A stretch of 64,000 bases of DNA from NCBI RefSeq assembly GCF_001447195.1, contig NZ_LFRI01000561.1, forward strand, positions 1-64,000, read 5' to 3'. Of the stretch, positions 16,360 through 26,173 are shown one piece after another (position 1 is the first letter of the stretch; each line of letters opens with the position of its first letter). This stretch comes from Aquabacterium parvum. Its GTDB lineage: Bacteria > Pseudomonadota > Gammaproteobacteria > Burkholderiales > Burkholderiaceae_C. Under the pieces are notes generated by a model. That model did no database searches. It was not told the DNA's origin and saw only the letters and a list, made by a program, of their open reading frames with translations. A program made the translations under genes and the position numbers.

Positions 16360-17201
16360 TCAGAACATGTGGCTGTAGCGCTCAACCTCCCACTGGCTGA
16401 CCGACAGGTGATAAGCCTCCCACTCCTGCGTCTTGTAGGTGATGAACTCGTCGCGCAGCTCCTTGCCCAGCGTGCGCTCGACCAGCGGGTCTGCCGCGAA
16501 GGCCTGCACCGCCTCCTGCAGCGTCTGAGGCAGGAAGTCGATGCCGCGCTCGCGGCGCTGCGCGTCGCTCAGCTCGTACAGGTTGTCCTCGTTAGGCAGG
16601 CCCGGGTCCAGGCCTTCGCGGATGCCTTCCAGGCCAGCGGCCAGGGCCAGCGCGGCCGCCAGGTAAGGGTTCACCGCGCCATCGGCGTTGCGCGATTCGC
16701 AGCGGCCACCACCAGCCGGGATGCGCACCGAATTGGTCCGGTTGTTCGAGCCATACGAGTTGAACACCGGCGCCCACGAGAAATAGCTCATGGCACCACG
16801 GCGCACCAGCCGCTTGTAGCTGTTGACCGTGGGCGCGAAGGCTGCGCACAGCGCCCGCCCGTGCTTCAAGATGCCTGCCACGAACTGGTAGCCCAGGGGC
16901 GTGAGACCAATGCCGCGAGGGTCTTCTTTCGGGTCGCAAGCAAACAGGTTCTTGCCCGTCTTGAGGTCATACAGCGACATGTTGAAGTGCGCTCCCGTGC
17001 CCGTCTTGTTGGCAAAGGGCTTGGGCATCATCGTGGCGAGCAGGCCCTCTTCTTCCGCGTAGTGCTTGGCCATCATGCGGAAGAAGGTCAGGCGGTCGCA
17101 GCTCGTGAGCGCGTCGCTGTAGTTGAAGTCGAACTCGAACTGGCCGTTGGCGTCCTCGTGGTCGAAGGAGTAGAGGTCCCAGCCCAGGTCGTTGATGCAG
17201 C
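16360..17201 (-). pseudogene. glutamine synthetase homologue (GlnT-like), 5'-truncated
   Basis: Homology begins at about [19 protein letters not shown] and continues to a normal C-terminus. Visible segments are [19 protein letters not shown] (glutamate/ammonium region), [27 protein letters not shown] and [19 protein letters not shown]. About 160 N-terminal residues expected in a GlnT-type enzyme of about 440 residues, including the beta-grasp domain, are missing. The open frame continues upstream to 17322 through unrelated sequence. Without the N-terminal domain the dodecamer active site cannot form, so this is probably a broken gene. GlnT-type enzymes ligate ammonia or amines to glutamate. 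Confidence 0.8.
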
Positions 17202-17413
17202 TGGGTGGGCAAGGTGTCAGCGCATTGCAAAGGTCGCGCCTTGGCATGGCATCCGGGGCATCCCGAACAAGCGACGGCCTTCGCGGGTTGTCCGCGCTGA
17301 GGACAACACCGAATTGTGACAATGTGCGTCAAAACGCCGGGCTGCGGTGCCACGAAAAACGGGCAAATGACCGCTCGAACCGCCGCTCTCCCGAGCGACG
17401 CCCCTGGTCAGGG
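17202..17413. other. gap between truncated synthetase and tRNA
   Basis: About 210 bases with no recognisable gene. It contains the non-homologous upstream extension of the truncated synthetase frame (to 17322). The junction near 17201 is where the upstream half of the synthetase gene has been lost. No inverted repeat or IS end was seen. Confidence 0.5.
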
Positions 17414-17492
<79 letters not shown>

Positions 17493-17568
17493 CCTGAGAA
17501 ATCAGTGCGCGATTGTAGGCGGGCCGAGCGACGCCCCCTCACCCGCTCAGTTCGCGTTCACGCCCGAA

Positions 17569-18588
17569 TCACTTTTGACTCAAGGCGTTCGACACCAGGC
17601 GCGAGGTGATGTCCACGATCTCGATCATGCGGTCGTAAGCCATGCGGGTGGGGCCGATCACGCCCAGCGTGCCCACCACCCGCCCGTCGATCTGGTACGG
17701 GGCCGAGACCACCGACAGCTCTTCAAAAGGCACCACCTGGCTTTCGCCACCGATGTAGATGTTGACGCCCTCGGCGCGGCTGGAGCCGTCGAGCAGGCGC
17801 ATGAGCTGCGTCTTTTGCTCGAACAGATCGAACATGCGGCGCAGCGAGCCCATGTCGCTGGAGAAGTCCTGCACCGTCAGCAGGTTGCGCTCGCCAGAGA
17901 CGACCACGCTTTCCTGCGACTCGGCCTCGACCTCGCTGCCTGCCTGCACCGCCGCCTGCATCAGGCTGCCGATCTCGGTGCGCAGCTGGTCGACCTCGCG
18001 CTTGAGCCGCTCGCGCATCTCTTCGATGGTCAGGCCGCTGTAGTGCTCGGTCAGGAAGTTGCTGGCTTCGATCAGCTGGGCGGGGTTGTAGTCCTGCGCA
18101 GTGAAGATGACGCGGTTTTGCACGTCGCCATCTGGCGAGACCAGGATGACCAGCAGGCGCTTTTCGCCCAGGCGCAGGAACTCGATGTGGCGAAACACCG
18201 TGGCCTTGCGCGGCGCGGTGACCACGCCCACGAACTGCGACAAGCTCGAGAGCATCTGCGCCGCGTTGGAGATGACGCGCTGAGGCTGGTCGGGCTGGAG
18301 CTGGTCGCGGGTCTCGGCCGAGAAGTCGCCCATGTTCAGCGGACGCGCCGTGAGCATGGTGTCCACGAACAATCGGTAGCCGCGCGCGGTGGGCACGCGC
18401 CCGGCCGAGGTGTGCGGGCTGACGATCAGGCCGAGCTCTTCGAGGTCGGCCATCACGTTTCGGATGGTGGCAGCGGAAAGCTCCAGCCCCGAGGCCCGGG
18501 ACAAGGTGCGCGAGCCGACGGGCTGCCCGTCGGCGATGTAGCGCTCGACCAGCGCTTTCAACAGGATCTTGGCACGGTCATCCAGCAT
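17569..18588 (-). CDS. hrcA: heat-inducible transcription repressor HrcA
   Basis: A 339-residue repressor of the groE/dnaK heat-shock genes via CIRCE operators. The N-terminal winged helix ([39 protein letters not shown]) is typical, followed by the [20 protein letters not shown] signature and the GAF-like C-terminal domain ([15 protein letters not shown]). Length is normal. It lies beside nadK and recN as in other beta-proteobacteria, divergent from nadK over 104 bases. No CIRCE inverted repeat was seen in that gap, so autoregulation is not evident. Confidence 0.95.
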   Translation of the reverse strand: MLDDRAKILLKALVERYIADGQPVGSRTLSRASGLELSAATIRNVMADLEELGLIVSPHTSAGRVPTARGYRLFVDTMLTARPLNMGDFSAETRDQLQPDQPQRVISNAAQMLSSLSQFVGVVTAPRKATVFRHIEFLRLGEKRLLVILVSPDGDVQNRVIFTAQDYNPAQLIEASNFLTEHYSGLTIEEMRERLKREVDQLRTEIGSLMQAAVQAGSEVEAESQESVVVSGERNLLTVQDFSSDMGSLRRMFDLFEQKTQLMRLLDGSSRAEGVNIYIGGESQVVPFEELSVVSAPYQIDGRVVGTLGVIGPTRMAYDRMIEIVDITSRLVSNALSQK

Positions 18589-18692
18589 GGTTCGTCCATT
18601 CTAAGGACTGCGCACGGGCTCGCTGCTCCCCCCTGGGCAGGCGTCCGATTTCGCGGGGCTGGCCGACACACCGCTGTGGTGTAATTCCGCGC

Positions 18693-19595
18693 ATGCCCAA
18701 TCAGCTTCCCTGCCGATTCCGCCACGCCGCCCTGGTCGGTAAATTCCAGGCCCGCGGCATCCGCGCCGTGCTGGAAGACGTGGCCCACCTGCTGGCCCGC
18801 ACCGGACTGGACGTGTCGCTGGAAGCCGAGACCGCGCTCAACACCGGCATGACCGACTACCCCGCGTTGAGCATGCGCGAGATCGGTGAGCAGTGTGACG
18901 TGGCCATCGTGCTCGGCGGCGACGGCACCATGCTGGCCACCGCCCGTGAGCTGGCCCGCTACGACATCCCGCTGGTGGGGATCAACCAGGGGCGCCTGGG
19001 TTTCATCACCGACATCCAGTTGAAAGACGTCGCCACCGCCCTGCCCCTGATCCTCAGCGGCCAGTACGAGGCCGAAACCCGCCACATGCTCGAAGGCGCC
19101 GTGTTGCGCCCCCACCGCAATGGCGAGCTGGAAACCATTTACGAAGGCCACGCCATCAACGAAGTGGTGGTCAGCCGCGGCGCCACGGCCAGCATGGTCG
19201 AGCTGCGCGCCGAGGTCGACGGCCAATTCATCGCGAACTACCGTGCCGACGGCCTGATCGTGGCCTCGCCCACTGGCTCGTCGGCCTACGCCATGTCGGC
19301 CGGCGGCCCGATCCTGCACCCCGCGCTCGGCGGCTGGGTGATCGTGCCGATCGCCTCTCACACGCTGTCGAACCGGCCCATCGTCATCCCCGACACGGGC
19401 ACGGTGAGCATCGAGATCGTGGCCGGCCGCGACGCCAGCATGAACTTCGACATGCAGTCCCTGGCCAGCCTGCTGCACCGCGACCGCATCACCGTGCGGC
19501 GCTCGGCGCACAAGGTGCGTTTCCTGCACCCCGAGGGCTGGAGTTATTACGCGACCCTGCGCCGCAAGCTGCGCTGGAATGAAGGAGTGAGCTGA
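18693..19595 (+). CDS. nadK: NAD kinase
   Basis: A 300-residue ATP-NAD kinase that makes NADP. It has the GGDGTML nucleotide motif ([15 protein letters not shown]), the [10 protein letters not shown] segment and [16 protein letters not shown] with the conserved catalytic region. Length and start match beta-proteobacterial NadK. It is followed by recN after 5 bases, so the pair is one operon, and divergent from hrcA. Confidence 0.96.
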   Translation: MPNQLPCRFRHAALVGKFQARGIRAVLEDVAHLLARTGLDVSLEAETALNTGMTDYPALSMREIGEQCDVAIVLGGDGTMLATARELARYDIPLVGINQGRLGFITDIQLKDVATALPLILSGQYEAETRHMLEGAVLRPHRNGELETIYEGHAINEVVVSRGATASMVELRAEVDGQFIANYRADGLIVASPTGSSAYAMSAGGPILHPALGGWVIVPIASHTLSNRPIVIPDTGTVSIEIVAGRDASMNFDMQSLASLLHRDRITVRRSAHKVRFLHPEGWSYYATLRRKLRWNEGVS

Positions 19596-19600
19596 AAGCC

Positions 19601-21373
19601 ATGCTGCGCCGCCTGAGCCTGCGTGACTTCGTCATCGTCACCGAACTCGACATCGAACTGGACAGCGGCTTCACCGCGCTGACTGGCGAGACCGGTGCCG
19701 GCAAGTCCATCCTGATCGACGCCCTGCAACTCACCCTGGGCAGCCGTGGTGATGCCGGTGTGGTGCGCGAAGGCGCAGCCCGCGCCGACCTGAGCGCCGA
19801 GTTCGACCTCGTGCCCGCGCTGGCCCAGCGGCTGCGCCCCTGGCTGGACGAAGCCGGCTTCGACACCAGCGAGTGGCCCGATGAACCGACCGGCACGCGC
19901 AGCCTGCTGCTGCGCCGCGTGGTCGACGCTCAGGGCAAGAGCCGAGCCTGGGTCAACGGCGGCGCGGCCACGCTCACGCAGTTGCGCGAGTTGGGCGAGC
20001 ACCTGGTCGACATCCATGGCCAGCACGCCTGGCAGAGCCTGACCCGCCCCGACAGCGTGCGCGAGCTGGTCGACGAACAAGCAGGCGTGGACACCGCCGC
20101 CCTGCAAGCAGCCTGGGTGGCGCGCCGCGAGGCCCACAAGCGCCTGCACGACGCCCGCACGAAACAAGCCGACTTGGAGCGCGAACGCGAGCGCCTGCAG
20201 TGGCAGATCGCCGAGCTGGACAAGCTCTCGCCGCAGGCCGGCGAATGGGACGAGCTCAACGCCGAGCACACCCGCCTGAGCCACGGCCAGTCCATCCTGG
20301 ACGCGGCCCAACTGGCGCTGGACGCCATCTCCGAGGCCGAAGTCAACGCCGAGAGCCTGGCAGCACGCGCCATCGACGCGCTCGACGAGGTGGCCAGCTA
20401 CGAACCCCGACTGGGCAACGCACTGGAGGTGCTGCGGGAAGCGCAGGCTCAGCTGCATGACGCCGCCCACAGCCTGCACGGCGTGCTGGGCCACACCGAG
20501 CTCGACCCCGACCGCCTGAACGAGCTCGATGCCCGCGTGTCGGCCTGGATGAGCCTGGCGCGCCGCCACCGCCGCCCGCCCGCCGAACTGCCCGAGCTGC
20601 TGCAAGGCTGGAAGACCGAACTCGCCGAGCTGGACGCCGCCACCGACCTGGCTGCGCTGGAGCGTGGCGCCGAGCAGGCGCACGCCGCCTGGCTCAAGCA
20701 GGCCCAGCAAGCATCCAAGCAGCGCAAGCAGGCTGCGCCTCGCCTGAGCGACGCGGTCAGCGCAGCCATGCAGGAGTTGGGCATGGCCGGTGGCCGCTTC
20801 GAGGTGGCGCTGTCGCCCCTTGAAGAACCGCAGCCCGGCGGCCTGGAGACCATCGACTTCCTGGTGGCAGGCCACGCGGGCAGCACGCCTCGTCCGCTGG
20901 CCAAGGTCGCCTCGGGCGGCGAACTCTCGCGCCTGGCCTTGGCGATTGCCGTGACGACCACGCAGCAGCGCGGTGGCCAGGGCGTTGCCACCCTGATATT
21001 CGACGAGATCGACTCTGGTGTCGGCGGTGCGGTGGCCGACACCGTCGGACGCCTGATGCAGCGCCTGGGCGGAGCCCAGGAGGGCCGCCAGGTTCTGGCC
21101 GTCACCCACCTGGCTCAGGTCGCGGCCTGCGCACACCATCACCTGCTCGTGGCCAAATCGCAGCACGGCGAGCAGACCACCAGCCGCATCGGCGAGGTCA
21201 GCGGACAGGCGCGTGAGGCCGAAATGGCCCGCATGCTCGGCGGCGCCATCAGCGACACCAGCCTGGCCCATGCCCGTGTGATGCTGCAAACCGCGCACGC
21301 CACACAAAGCGAGGGTGAACCTGCCGCCCAGGCCCATGCCACGCGCAACAAAGCGCGCAAGGAACCTGCATGA
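19601..21373 (+). CDS. recN: DNA repair protein RecN
   Basis: A 590-residue SMC-like ATPase for double-strand break repair. Walker A ([15 protein letters not shown]) is near residue 30, followed by a long coiled-coil middle rich in Glu, Arg, Leu and Ala. The ABC signature ([15 protein letters not shown]) and Walker B ([12 protein letters not shown]) are near residues 440-475. The length is slightly above that of E. coli RecN (553). It starts 5 bases after nadK and overlaps rapZ by 4 bases (ATGA). Transcription with nadK is likely; no LexA box is visible immediately upstream. Confidence 0.95.
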   Translation: MLRRLSLRDFVIVTELDIELDSGFTALTGETGAGKSILIDALQLTLGSRGDAGVVREGAARADLSAEFDLVPALAQRLRPWLDEAGFDTSEWPDEPTGTRSLLLRRVVDAQGKSRAWVNGGAATLTQLRELGEHLVDIHGQHAWQSLTRPDSVRELVDEQAGVDTAALQAAWVARREAHKRLHDARTKQADLERERERLQWQIAELDKLSPQAGEWDELNAEHTRLSHGQSILDAAQLALDAISEAEVNAESLAARAIDALDEVASYEPRLGNALEVLREAQAQLHDAAHSLHGVLGHTELDPDRLNELDARVSAWMSLARRHRRPPAELPELLQGWKTELAELDAATDLAALERGAEQAHAAWLKQAQQASKQRKQAAPRLSDAVSAAMQELGMAGGRFEVALSPLEEPQPGGLETIDFLVAGHAGSTPRPLAKVASGGELSRLALAIAVTTTQQRGGQGVATLIFDEIDSGVGGAVADTVGRLMQRLGGAQEGRQVLAVTHLAQVAACAHHHLLVAKSQHGEQTTSRIGEVSGQAREAEMARMLGGAISDTSLAHARVMLQTAHATQSEGEPAAQAHATRNKARKEPA

Positions 21374-22308
21374 AAACGCTCGACATCGTGCTGCTGACAG
21401 GCATCTCCGGTTCGGGCAAGTCGGTGGCGCTCAACGCCCTGGAAGACGCAGGCTACTTCTGCGTCGACAACCTGCCCCCTGAGTTGCTGCGCGGCATGAT
21501 CGAGCTCGAGGTCCAACGCGACCCCGACCGCCGCCGGCGTGTGGCCGTCTCGGTGGACGTGCGCAGCGCTGACACCCTGCCGCACCTCACCCCGATGCTG
21601 GAAGAGCTGCGCGCGGATGGTCACAAGGTCCGCTCGGTCTTCCTCGACGCCAGCACCGACGCGCTGGTGAGGCGTTTTTCAGAAACCCGCCGTCCTCACC
21701 CCCTTTCACAGGTGCGTGCGGTGCCGGCGGCGGTGATCGGCGCACCTCGCCGCCGAGCCAGCGACCACGACGCCAGCGTGACCTCCACGGCAGACCAGGT
21801 GTTGATCGACGCGATCCGCACCGAGCGCGAGTTGCTGAGCCCGCTGCGCGAGGTCTCCACCGTGATCGACACGACGCTGCTGCGGCCTGCCCAGTTGCGA
21901 ACCTGGATCCGCAACATCGTGCAGGCGGCCCCCTCGAAGCTGACGCTCGTGTTCGAGTCCTTTGCTTTCAAGCAGGGCGTGCCCATGGACGCGGACTTCG
22001 TCTTCGACGTGCGGATGCTGCCCAACCCGTTCTACATCAAGGAACTCAAGCCCTTGACGGGACGGGACCCTTCGGTCATCGAGTACCTCGGTCAGCAGCC
22101 CGAGTCGGCCGAGCTGATCGCACAGATCGAGGCGTTCCTGCTGCGCTGGCTGCCAACGCTCGAGGGCGATCAGCGCAGCTATGTCACGGTGGCCATTGGC
22201 TGCACGGGCGGGCAACACCGTTCGGTGTATTGCGTGGAGCAGCTGACCCAGCGCTTTGCACAGCGGGGGGTGGTGCTGTCGCGGCACCGTGAGTTGGACG
22301 CGAAGTGA
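21370..22308 (+). CDS. rapZ: RNase adapter / nucleotide-binding protein RapZ
   Basis: A 312-residue RapZ (YvcJ) family P-loop protein. The Walker A motif is [13 protein letters not shown], followed by [18 protein letters not shown], and the C-terminal domain carries the signature [11 protein letters not shown]. In E. coli RapZ guides RNase E to the sRNA GlmZ to control glucosamine-6-phosphate synthesis. The region between RRPHPLS and [12 protein letters not shown] is about 25 residues longer than in E. coli (includes [13 protein letters not shown]). It overlaps recN by 4 bases, whereas in many proteobacteria it is near rpoN/ptsN. Confidence 0.93.
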   Translation: MKTLDIVLLTGISGSGKSVALNALEDAGYFCVDNLPPELLRGMIELEVQRDPDRRRRVAVSVDVRSADTLPHLTPMLEELRADGHKVRSVFLDASTDALVRRFSETRRPHPLSQVRAVPAAVIGAPRRRASDHDASVTSTADQVLIDAIRTERELLSPLREVSTVIDTTLLRPAQLRTWIRNIVQAAPSKLTLVFESFAFKQGVPMDADFVFDVRMLPNPFYIKELKPLTGRDPSVIEYLGQQPESAELIAQIEAFLLRWLPTLEGDQRSYVTVAIGCTGGQHRSVYCVEQLTQRFAQRGVVLSRHRELDAK

Positions 22309-22408
22309 TCCAGTTGATGGACTGACCTTCTGGCCACGACTCGCGCTTGTGCAGAGTAGTTGAGTTAGTGGGTTGAGGTGTTGTGCCACGGTTTGAGCAA
22401 CGGGCTGA

Positions 22409-22541
22409 GGGCGAGGGGTGCCTGCTCCGGCCCTGCGCGGGGCATCACCGAGCGCCGCCTTCGTCACCCCTTGAACACGAGCCTGGCTGTTGCCGAGCCA
22501 TGACACCGCACATGTCGGGCCTGCGCAGGCACCCCTCGCCC
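22409..22541 (+). repeat. structured intergenic element, left copy
   Basis: A 133-base element closed by a perfect 17-bp stem (22409-22425 with 22525-22541). Its core holds three blocks that recur exactly, in inverted orientation, in the right copy: 27 bases (22427-22453), 17 bases (22462-22478) and 32 bases (22489-22520). The two spacers between them differ in sequence but keep nearly the same length (8-9 and 10). It lies about 100 bases after the rapZ stop in sense orientation. No known family was recognised. Confidence 0.85.
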
Positions 22542-22573
22542 CCATCCCGCGACAAACCGTGGCATGCGAAGAA

Positions 22574-22613
22574 GGAAGAAGAAAGGCGACGCAAGCGTCG
22601 CCTTTCTTCTTCC
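22574..22613. terminator. bidirectional hairpin between rapZ and the SDR gene
   Basis: A perfect 18-bp stem (22574-22591 with 22596-22613) and a 4-base loop CAAG. The purine-rich A-side and T/C-rich 3' side (CTTTCTTCTT) make it terminator-like in both directions. It sits midway between the two structured elements and between convergent genes, so it probably stops transcription from both. Confidence 0.75.
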
Positions 22614-22640
22614 GCAACCCACGCCGTGCTCGGTGATTCG

Positions 22641-22790
22641 GGTCCGGTGGGTGGGGGGCGTGTGAGCCGGCCCGACATGTGCGGTGTCATGGCTCGGCAA
22701 CCACTTGACTGGTGTTCAAGGGGTGACGGTCCGACCAGCTCGGTGATGCCCCGCGCAGGGCCGGCTCACACGCCCCCCACCCACCGGACC
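22641..22790 (-). repeat. structured intergenic element, right copy
   Basis: A 150-base element closed by a perfect 33-bp stem (22641-22673 with 22758-22790). Inside are the same three blocks as in the left copy, reversed and complemented: 22738-22764, 22712-22728 and 22670-22701. The closing stem is unrelated in sequence to that of the left copy although it sits in the same place. It begins 25 bases after the stop of the minus-strand SDR gene, so in that transcript it has the same orientation as the left copy has after rapZ. Confidence 0.85.
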
Positions 22791-22815
22791 ACGCAACACC
22801 CGCCGCACAAAAAAA

Positions 22816-23745
22816 TCAACCCTGAGCAGCCTGCCTCAAAGCCACCCGCAACTGCTCACCAATCTCCGGCTTGCCCGCGAACGGATCCGTCGGGTTGCGC
22901 CCCTGCACCACGTCTTCCAGCCGAGTCTGCACCATGCCCAGCGCCTGCGGGTGCGTGTACACGTAGAACTTGCCCTGGTTGATGGCGTCGAACACCAACT
23001 GCGCCGTGTCCGCCGCCGTCACCTTGCCCGACGTGACCGCCTTGGTGCTCATCGCCTGCGCGATCATCTGGCTGGCCGTCGGCTTGCCCTCGCTGAGCAG
23101 CTCCTTGGGCCGATTGCGGTGCGACTGGTGGATGCCAGTGGGCACGAAGTACGGGCACAGCACCGAAGCATGAACCTGCTCGGTCACCAAAGACAAGTCC
23201 TGGTACAGCGTCTCGGACAGGCTCACCACTGCGTGCTTGCTGACGTTGTAGGCACCCATGTTGGGCGAGTTCAGCAGCCCGGCCATCGAAGCCACGTTGA
23301 CGATGTGGCCCTGGTACGAAGCGTCCTTCGCAGCCGCCGCGAGCATCAGGGGCGTGAACACGCGCACGCCATGCACCACGCCGAACAGGTTCACGCCCAG
23401 CACCCACTCCCAGTCGCGCTGGGTGTGTTCCCAGATCAGCCCACCGTGGGCCACACCCGCGTTGTTGATGACGATGTGCGGCGCGCCAAAGCGCTCCATG
23501 CAAAGGTCGGCCAGGGCCTGCACGTCTTCGGCACGAGAGACGTCGCCGCGCAGGGCGGCCACCTTGGCGCCCATGCCGGTGAGCTCGGCCAGGGCGGCGT
23601 CGAGCGCGTCCTGCTGCACGTCGGTGATGACGAGGTTCAAGCCCTGCTTGGCGCCCAGGCGGGCCAGCTCCAGGCCGAAGCCGCTGGCCGCGCCGGTGAT
23701 GACGGCCGTCTGGCCAGGGCGGATGGTGAGGTGTTGAGCGGACAT
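22816..23745 (-). CDS. short-chain dehydrogenase/reductase
   Basis: A 309-residue classical SDR. The cofactor motif TGAASGFGLELA is at the N-terminus, NNAGVAHGG in the middle, the catalytic Ser in VNVASMAG and the YNVSK Tyr/Lys pair. The first strand is followed by ITDVQ (Asp), which favours NAD(H), a family-based inference. The C-terminal extension (to QAAQG) is longer than in core SDRs. It is the last of eight minus-strand genes resembling a beta-oxidation cluster. The substrate is unknown; a hydroxyacyl or alcohol substrate would fit. Confidence 0.85.
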   Translation of the reverse strand: MSAQHLTIRPGQTAVITGAASGFGLELARLGAKQGLNLVITDVQQDALDAALAELTGMGAKVAALRGDVSRAEDVQALADLCMERFGAPHIVINNAGVAHGGLIWEHTQRDWEWVLGVNLFGVVHGVRVFTPLMLAAAAKDASYQGHIVNVASMAGLLNSPNMGAYNVSKHAVVSLSETLYQDLSLVTEQVHASVLCPYFVPTGIHQSHRNRPKELLSEGKPTASQMIAQAMSTKAVTSGKVTAADTAQLVFDAINQGKFYVYTHPQALGMVQTRLEDVVQGRNPTDPFAGKPEIGEQLRVALRQAAQG

Positions 23746-23770
23746 GTCGGGTTCTTCTTGAATGAGGTGT

Positions 23771-24799
23771 TCAGATCAGTTTGACCAGCTGCTTGCCGAA
23801 GTTGCGGCCCTTGAGCAGGCCCAGGAAGGCCTCGGGCGCGCTGGCAATGCCTTGCGCCACCGACTCGCGGAACTTCATGCGCCCGGACGCCACCAGCCCC
23901 CCCAGCTCCTGCATGGCCTCGGGCCAGACCTCGGGGTGCTCGCTCACGATGAAGCCTTCGAACTTCATGCGATTGACCAGGATCAGGGATGGGTTCTGCA
24001 TGACCAGGGGTTCGCCGTTGTAGCCAGCGATCAGGCCGCACAAGGCCACGCGGGCGAAGGCGTTGGCGCGCAGCATCACGGCGTCCAGGCCGATGCCACC
24101 GACATTCTCGAAGCACCCGTCGACACCATTGGGCGCAGCGGCCTTCAGCGCGGACGAGAAGCTGCGCAGATCGGTCAGTTGCTTGTGGTCCAGGCAGGCA
24201 TCGAAGCCCAGCTCCTCGGTCACGTAGCGGCACTTGTCGGGCCCACCGGCGATGCCGACCACGCGGCAGCCGTGCACCTTGGCCAACTGCCCCACCACGC
24301 TGCCCACCGCACCACTGGCGGCGCTGACCACGATGGTCTCGCCCGGCTTGGGCGCGATGATCTTCATCAGGCCGTACCAGGCCGTCACGCCCGGCATGCC
24401 GACCGAGCCCAGGTAGGCCGACAGCGGGATGTGGCGGGTGTCGACCTTGTTGAGGATGCCGCGCTGGTTGGCATCGACCACGCTGTACTCCTGCCAACCT
24501 CCCATGCCCACGACCGAGTCGCCCACGGCGTAGCGCGCGTGTTTGCTGGCGATCACCTCGCCCACCGTGCCGCCGATCATCACCGAGTTCAGCGGCTGCG
24601 GTTCGGCGTAGCTCTTGCTGTCGTTCATGCGGCCGCGCATGTACGGGTCGAGCGACAGGTAATGGTGGCGCACAAGCACCTGCCCGTCTGCCAGTTGAGC
24701 GGCCGTGGGCACAGGCGTTTCGACCAGCTTGAAGTTGTCAGTGGTGGGCTCGCCCGCAGGGCGCGATGCCAGCAGGATCTGGTGATTGATCAGGCTCAT
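23771..24799 (-). CDS. NADP-dependent MDR oxidoreductase (zinc-free, CurA/PTGR-like)
   Basis: A 342-residue medium-chain reductase. It begins NHQILLASRPAGEPTTDNF and contains LDPYMRGRMND and the glycine-rich cofactor loop VSAASGAVGSVVGQLAKVHG, typical of 2-alkenal or curcumin reductases and 15-oxoprostaglandin reductase relatives. The catalytic zinc ligands of alcohol dehydrogenases are absent. It probably reduces the double bond of an alpha,beta-unsaturated carbonyl. It starts 42 bases after the thioesterase gene and is followed by the SDR gene after 25 bases. Confidence 0.87.
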   Translation of the reverse strand: MSLINHQILLASRPAGEPTTDNFKLVETPVPTAAQLADGQVLVRHHYLSLDPYMRGRMNDSKSYAEPQPLNSVMIGGTVGEVIASKHARYAVGDSVVGMGGWQEYSVVDANQRGILNKVDTRHIPLSAYLGSVGMPGVTAWYGLMKIIAPKPGETIVVSAASGAVGSVVGQLAKVHGCRVVGIAGGPDKCRYVTEELGFDACLDHKQLTDLRSFSSALKAAAPNGVDGCFENVGGIGLDAVMLRANAFARVALCGLIAGYNGEPLVMQNPSLILVNRMKFEGFIVSEHPEVWPEAMQELGGLVASGRMKFRESVAQGIASAPEAFLGLLKGRNFGKQLVKLI

Positions 24800-24841
24800 C
24801 TTGTGGACTCCTGGTTTGCCAAGGGAGCCGGCTGCTGGAGA

Positions 24842-25300
24842 TCAGTCCGAGCCGGCGTGGCGTGCCAGCGGCTTGACCTCTCGGTCGGCCGTGGGCAACG
24901 CGCGAAGGAACTTGAAGGTGCCCGTGGCGTGGGCACAGATGCGACCCTGCTCATCGAGCACGCGGCCTTCGGTGAAGGCCATGGAGGCGGTGGCGTGCAG
25001 CACCTGACCGATCACGCGGATGCGGCCCTGCGCCGGGCGCATGAAACTGGTCTTCATCTCGACCGTCACGAGGCCCGGGCCACCACCAGGCTGGTCGATG
25101 TGGCGGCTGCGCGCCGCATGGGCCATGGCCACGTCGAGCAGGGTCATCTGCAAGCCGCCGTGGGCCACGCCGAAGGAGTTGGTGTGCGGCTCCTGCACGC
25201 CCAGCGTGATCTCGGCCTCGCCATCGGCGAAGCGCTGCAACTCGGCGCCGATGCCAACGAGGAACGGAATGTGGACCGGGAACGGGATGGCCATGGTCAA
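24842..25300 (-). CDS. PaaI-type hotdog thioesterase
   Basis: A 152-residue hotdog-fold protein. The helix segment HGGLQMTLLDVAMAHAAR carries the PaaI-family HGG and the Asp involved in thioester hydrolysis; VTVEMKTSFMRPAQGRIRV is the following strand pair. It is expected to hydrolyse an acyl- or aryl-CoA. ATGs at 25300 and 25294 (MTM) are both usable. It is within the minus-strand lipid cluster, between the MDR reductase and an SDR. Confidence 0.85.
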   Translation of the reverse strand: MTMAIPFPVHIPFLVGIGAELQRFADGEAEITLGVQEPHTNSFGVAHGGLQMTLLDVAMAHAARSRHIDQPGGGPGLVTVEMKTSFMRPAQGRIRVIGQVLHATASMAFTEGRVLDEQGRICAHATGTFKFLRALPTADREVKPLARHAGSD

Positions 25301-25353
25301 GTGCCCGTGTTGGGGTGCCGTGGGTGCAGAGGGTGTGATGCGGCGCGCGAGCC

Positions 25354-26151
25354 TCAGCCGCCCACCACGGCGCTCACGCCGCCGTCGACCGCCAGCACCT
25401 GCCCGGTGATGTGCTTGCCCGCGTCGGACGCGAACAGCAGCGTCGCACCCTTGAGGTCTTCGTCGTCACCGAGGCGCTGCAGCGGCGCGCTGGCGGCCAG
25501 CCGATCTTCACCCACCGCAGCCAGCGTGCCGGCCGTCATCTTGCTGGGGAAGAAGCCAGGCGCAAGCGCGTTGACGCGGATGCCCAGGTGCCCCCACTCG
25601 CAAGCCAGCGCCTTGGTGAAGTTCACCACCGCGCCCTTGCTGGTGTTGTAAGCGATGGTCTGCATGAAGGGGTGGTTGCCGCCCAGCCCGGCGATGGAAG
25701 CCACGTTGATGATGCGGCCCTGCTTGCGCGGGATCATGCTGGCCTTGGCGATGGCTTGCGACAGAAGGAAGTAGCCGCGCACATTGAGGTTCATCACCTT
25801 GTCCCAGGCTTCGAGCGGGTAATCGGCCGCGGGCGCACCCCAGGTGGCGCCGGCGTTGTTGACGAGGATGTCCACGTCGCCCACGCGCTCCAGCGTTTCA
25901 TCGGCCAGGCGCTGGATGTCCTGCGGGTTGCCGGCGTCGGCGGCGATCCAGCGCGCGTCGATGCCCGCATCCTGCAAGGCCATCACGGCTTGTTCGAGGT
26001 CAGCGGCCTTGCGCGAGCTGATGACCACCTTGGCGCCGGCCTCGCCCAGCGCATGGGCCATCTGCAGTCCCAGGCCGCGCGAGCCGCCGGTGATCAGGGC
26101 CGTCTTGCCCGTGAGGTCGAAGAGTTGCTGGACGATGCGGGGGGCGGTCAT
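25354..26151 (-). CDS. short-chain dehydrogenase (FabG-like)
   Basis: A 265-residue SDR with TGGSRGLGLQMA at the cofactor site, NNAGATWG, the catalytic Ser in VASIAGLG and the YNTSKGAVV Tyr/Lys. The end (GKHITGQVLAVDGGVSAV) is typical of FabG-like 3-oxoacyl reductases and gluconate-5-dehydrogenase-type enzymes. ATG 26151 is chosen because the longer frame to 26355 only shadows the next gene upstream. A 3-hydroxyacyl-CoA or alcohol substrate fits the neighbours, but is not proven. Confidence 0.88.
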   Translation of the reverse strand: MTAPRIVQQLFDLTGKTALITGGSRGLGLQMAHALGEAGAKVVISSRKAADLEQAVMALQDAGIDARWIAADAGNPQDIQRLADETLERVGDVDILVNNAGATWGAPAADYPLEAWDKVMNLNVRGYFLLSQAIAKASMIPRKQGRIINVASIAGLGGNHPFMQTIAYNTSKGAVVNFTKALACEWGHLGIRVNALAPGFFPSKMTAGTLAAVGEDRLAASAPLQRLGDDEDLKGATLLFASDAGKHITGQVLAVDGGVSAVVGG

Positions 26152-26173
26152 GACGTTGGGCCTTCTTGGGGGA

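Noticed and set aside
18589-18692. CIRCE operator next to hrcA
   Set aside because: The nine-base inverted repeat TTAGCACTC/GAGTGCTAA is not present in the gap.
22409-22790. Inverted elements as integron attC sites or a CRISPR array
   Set aside because: There are only two copies in inverted, not tandem, orientation, no integrase or cas gene is near, and attC core sites are not evident.
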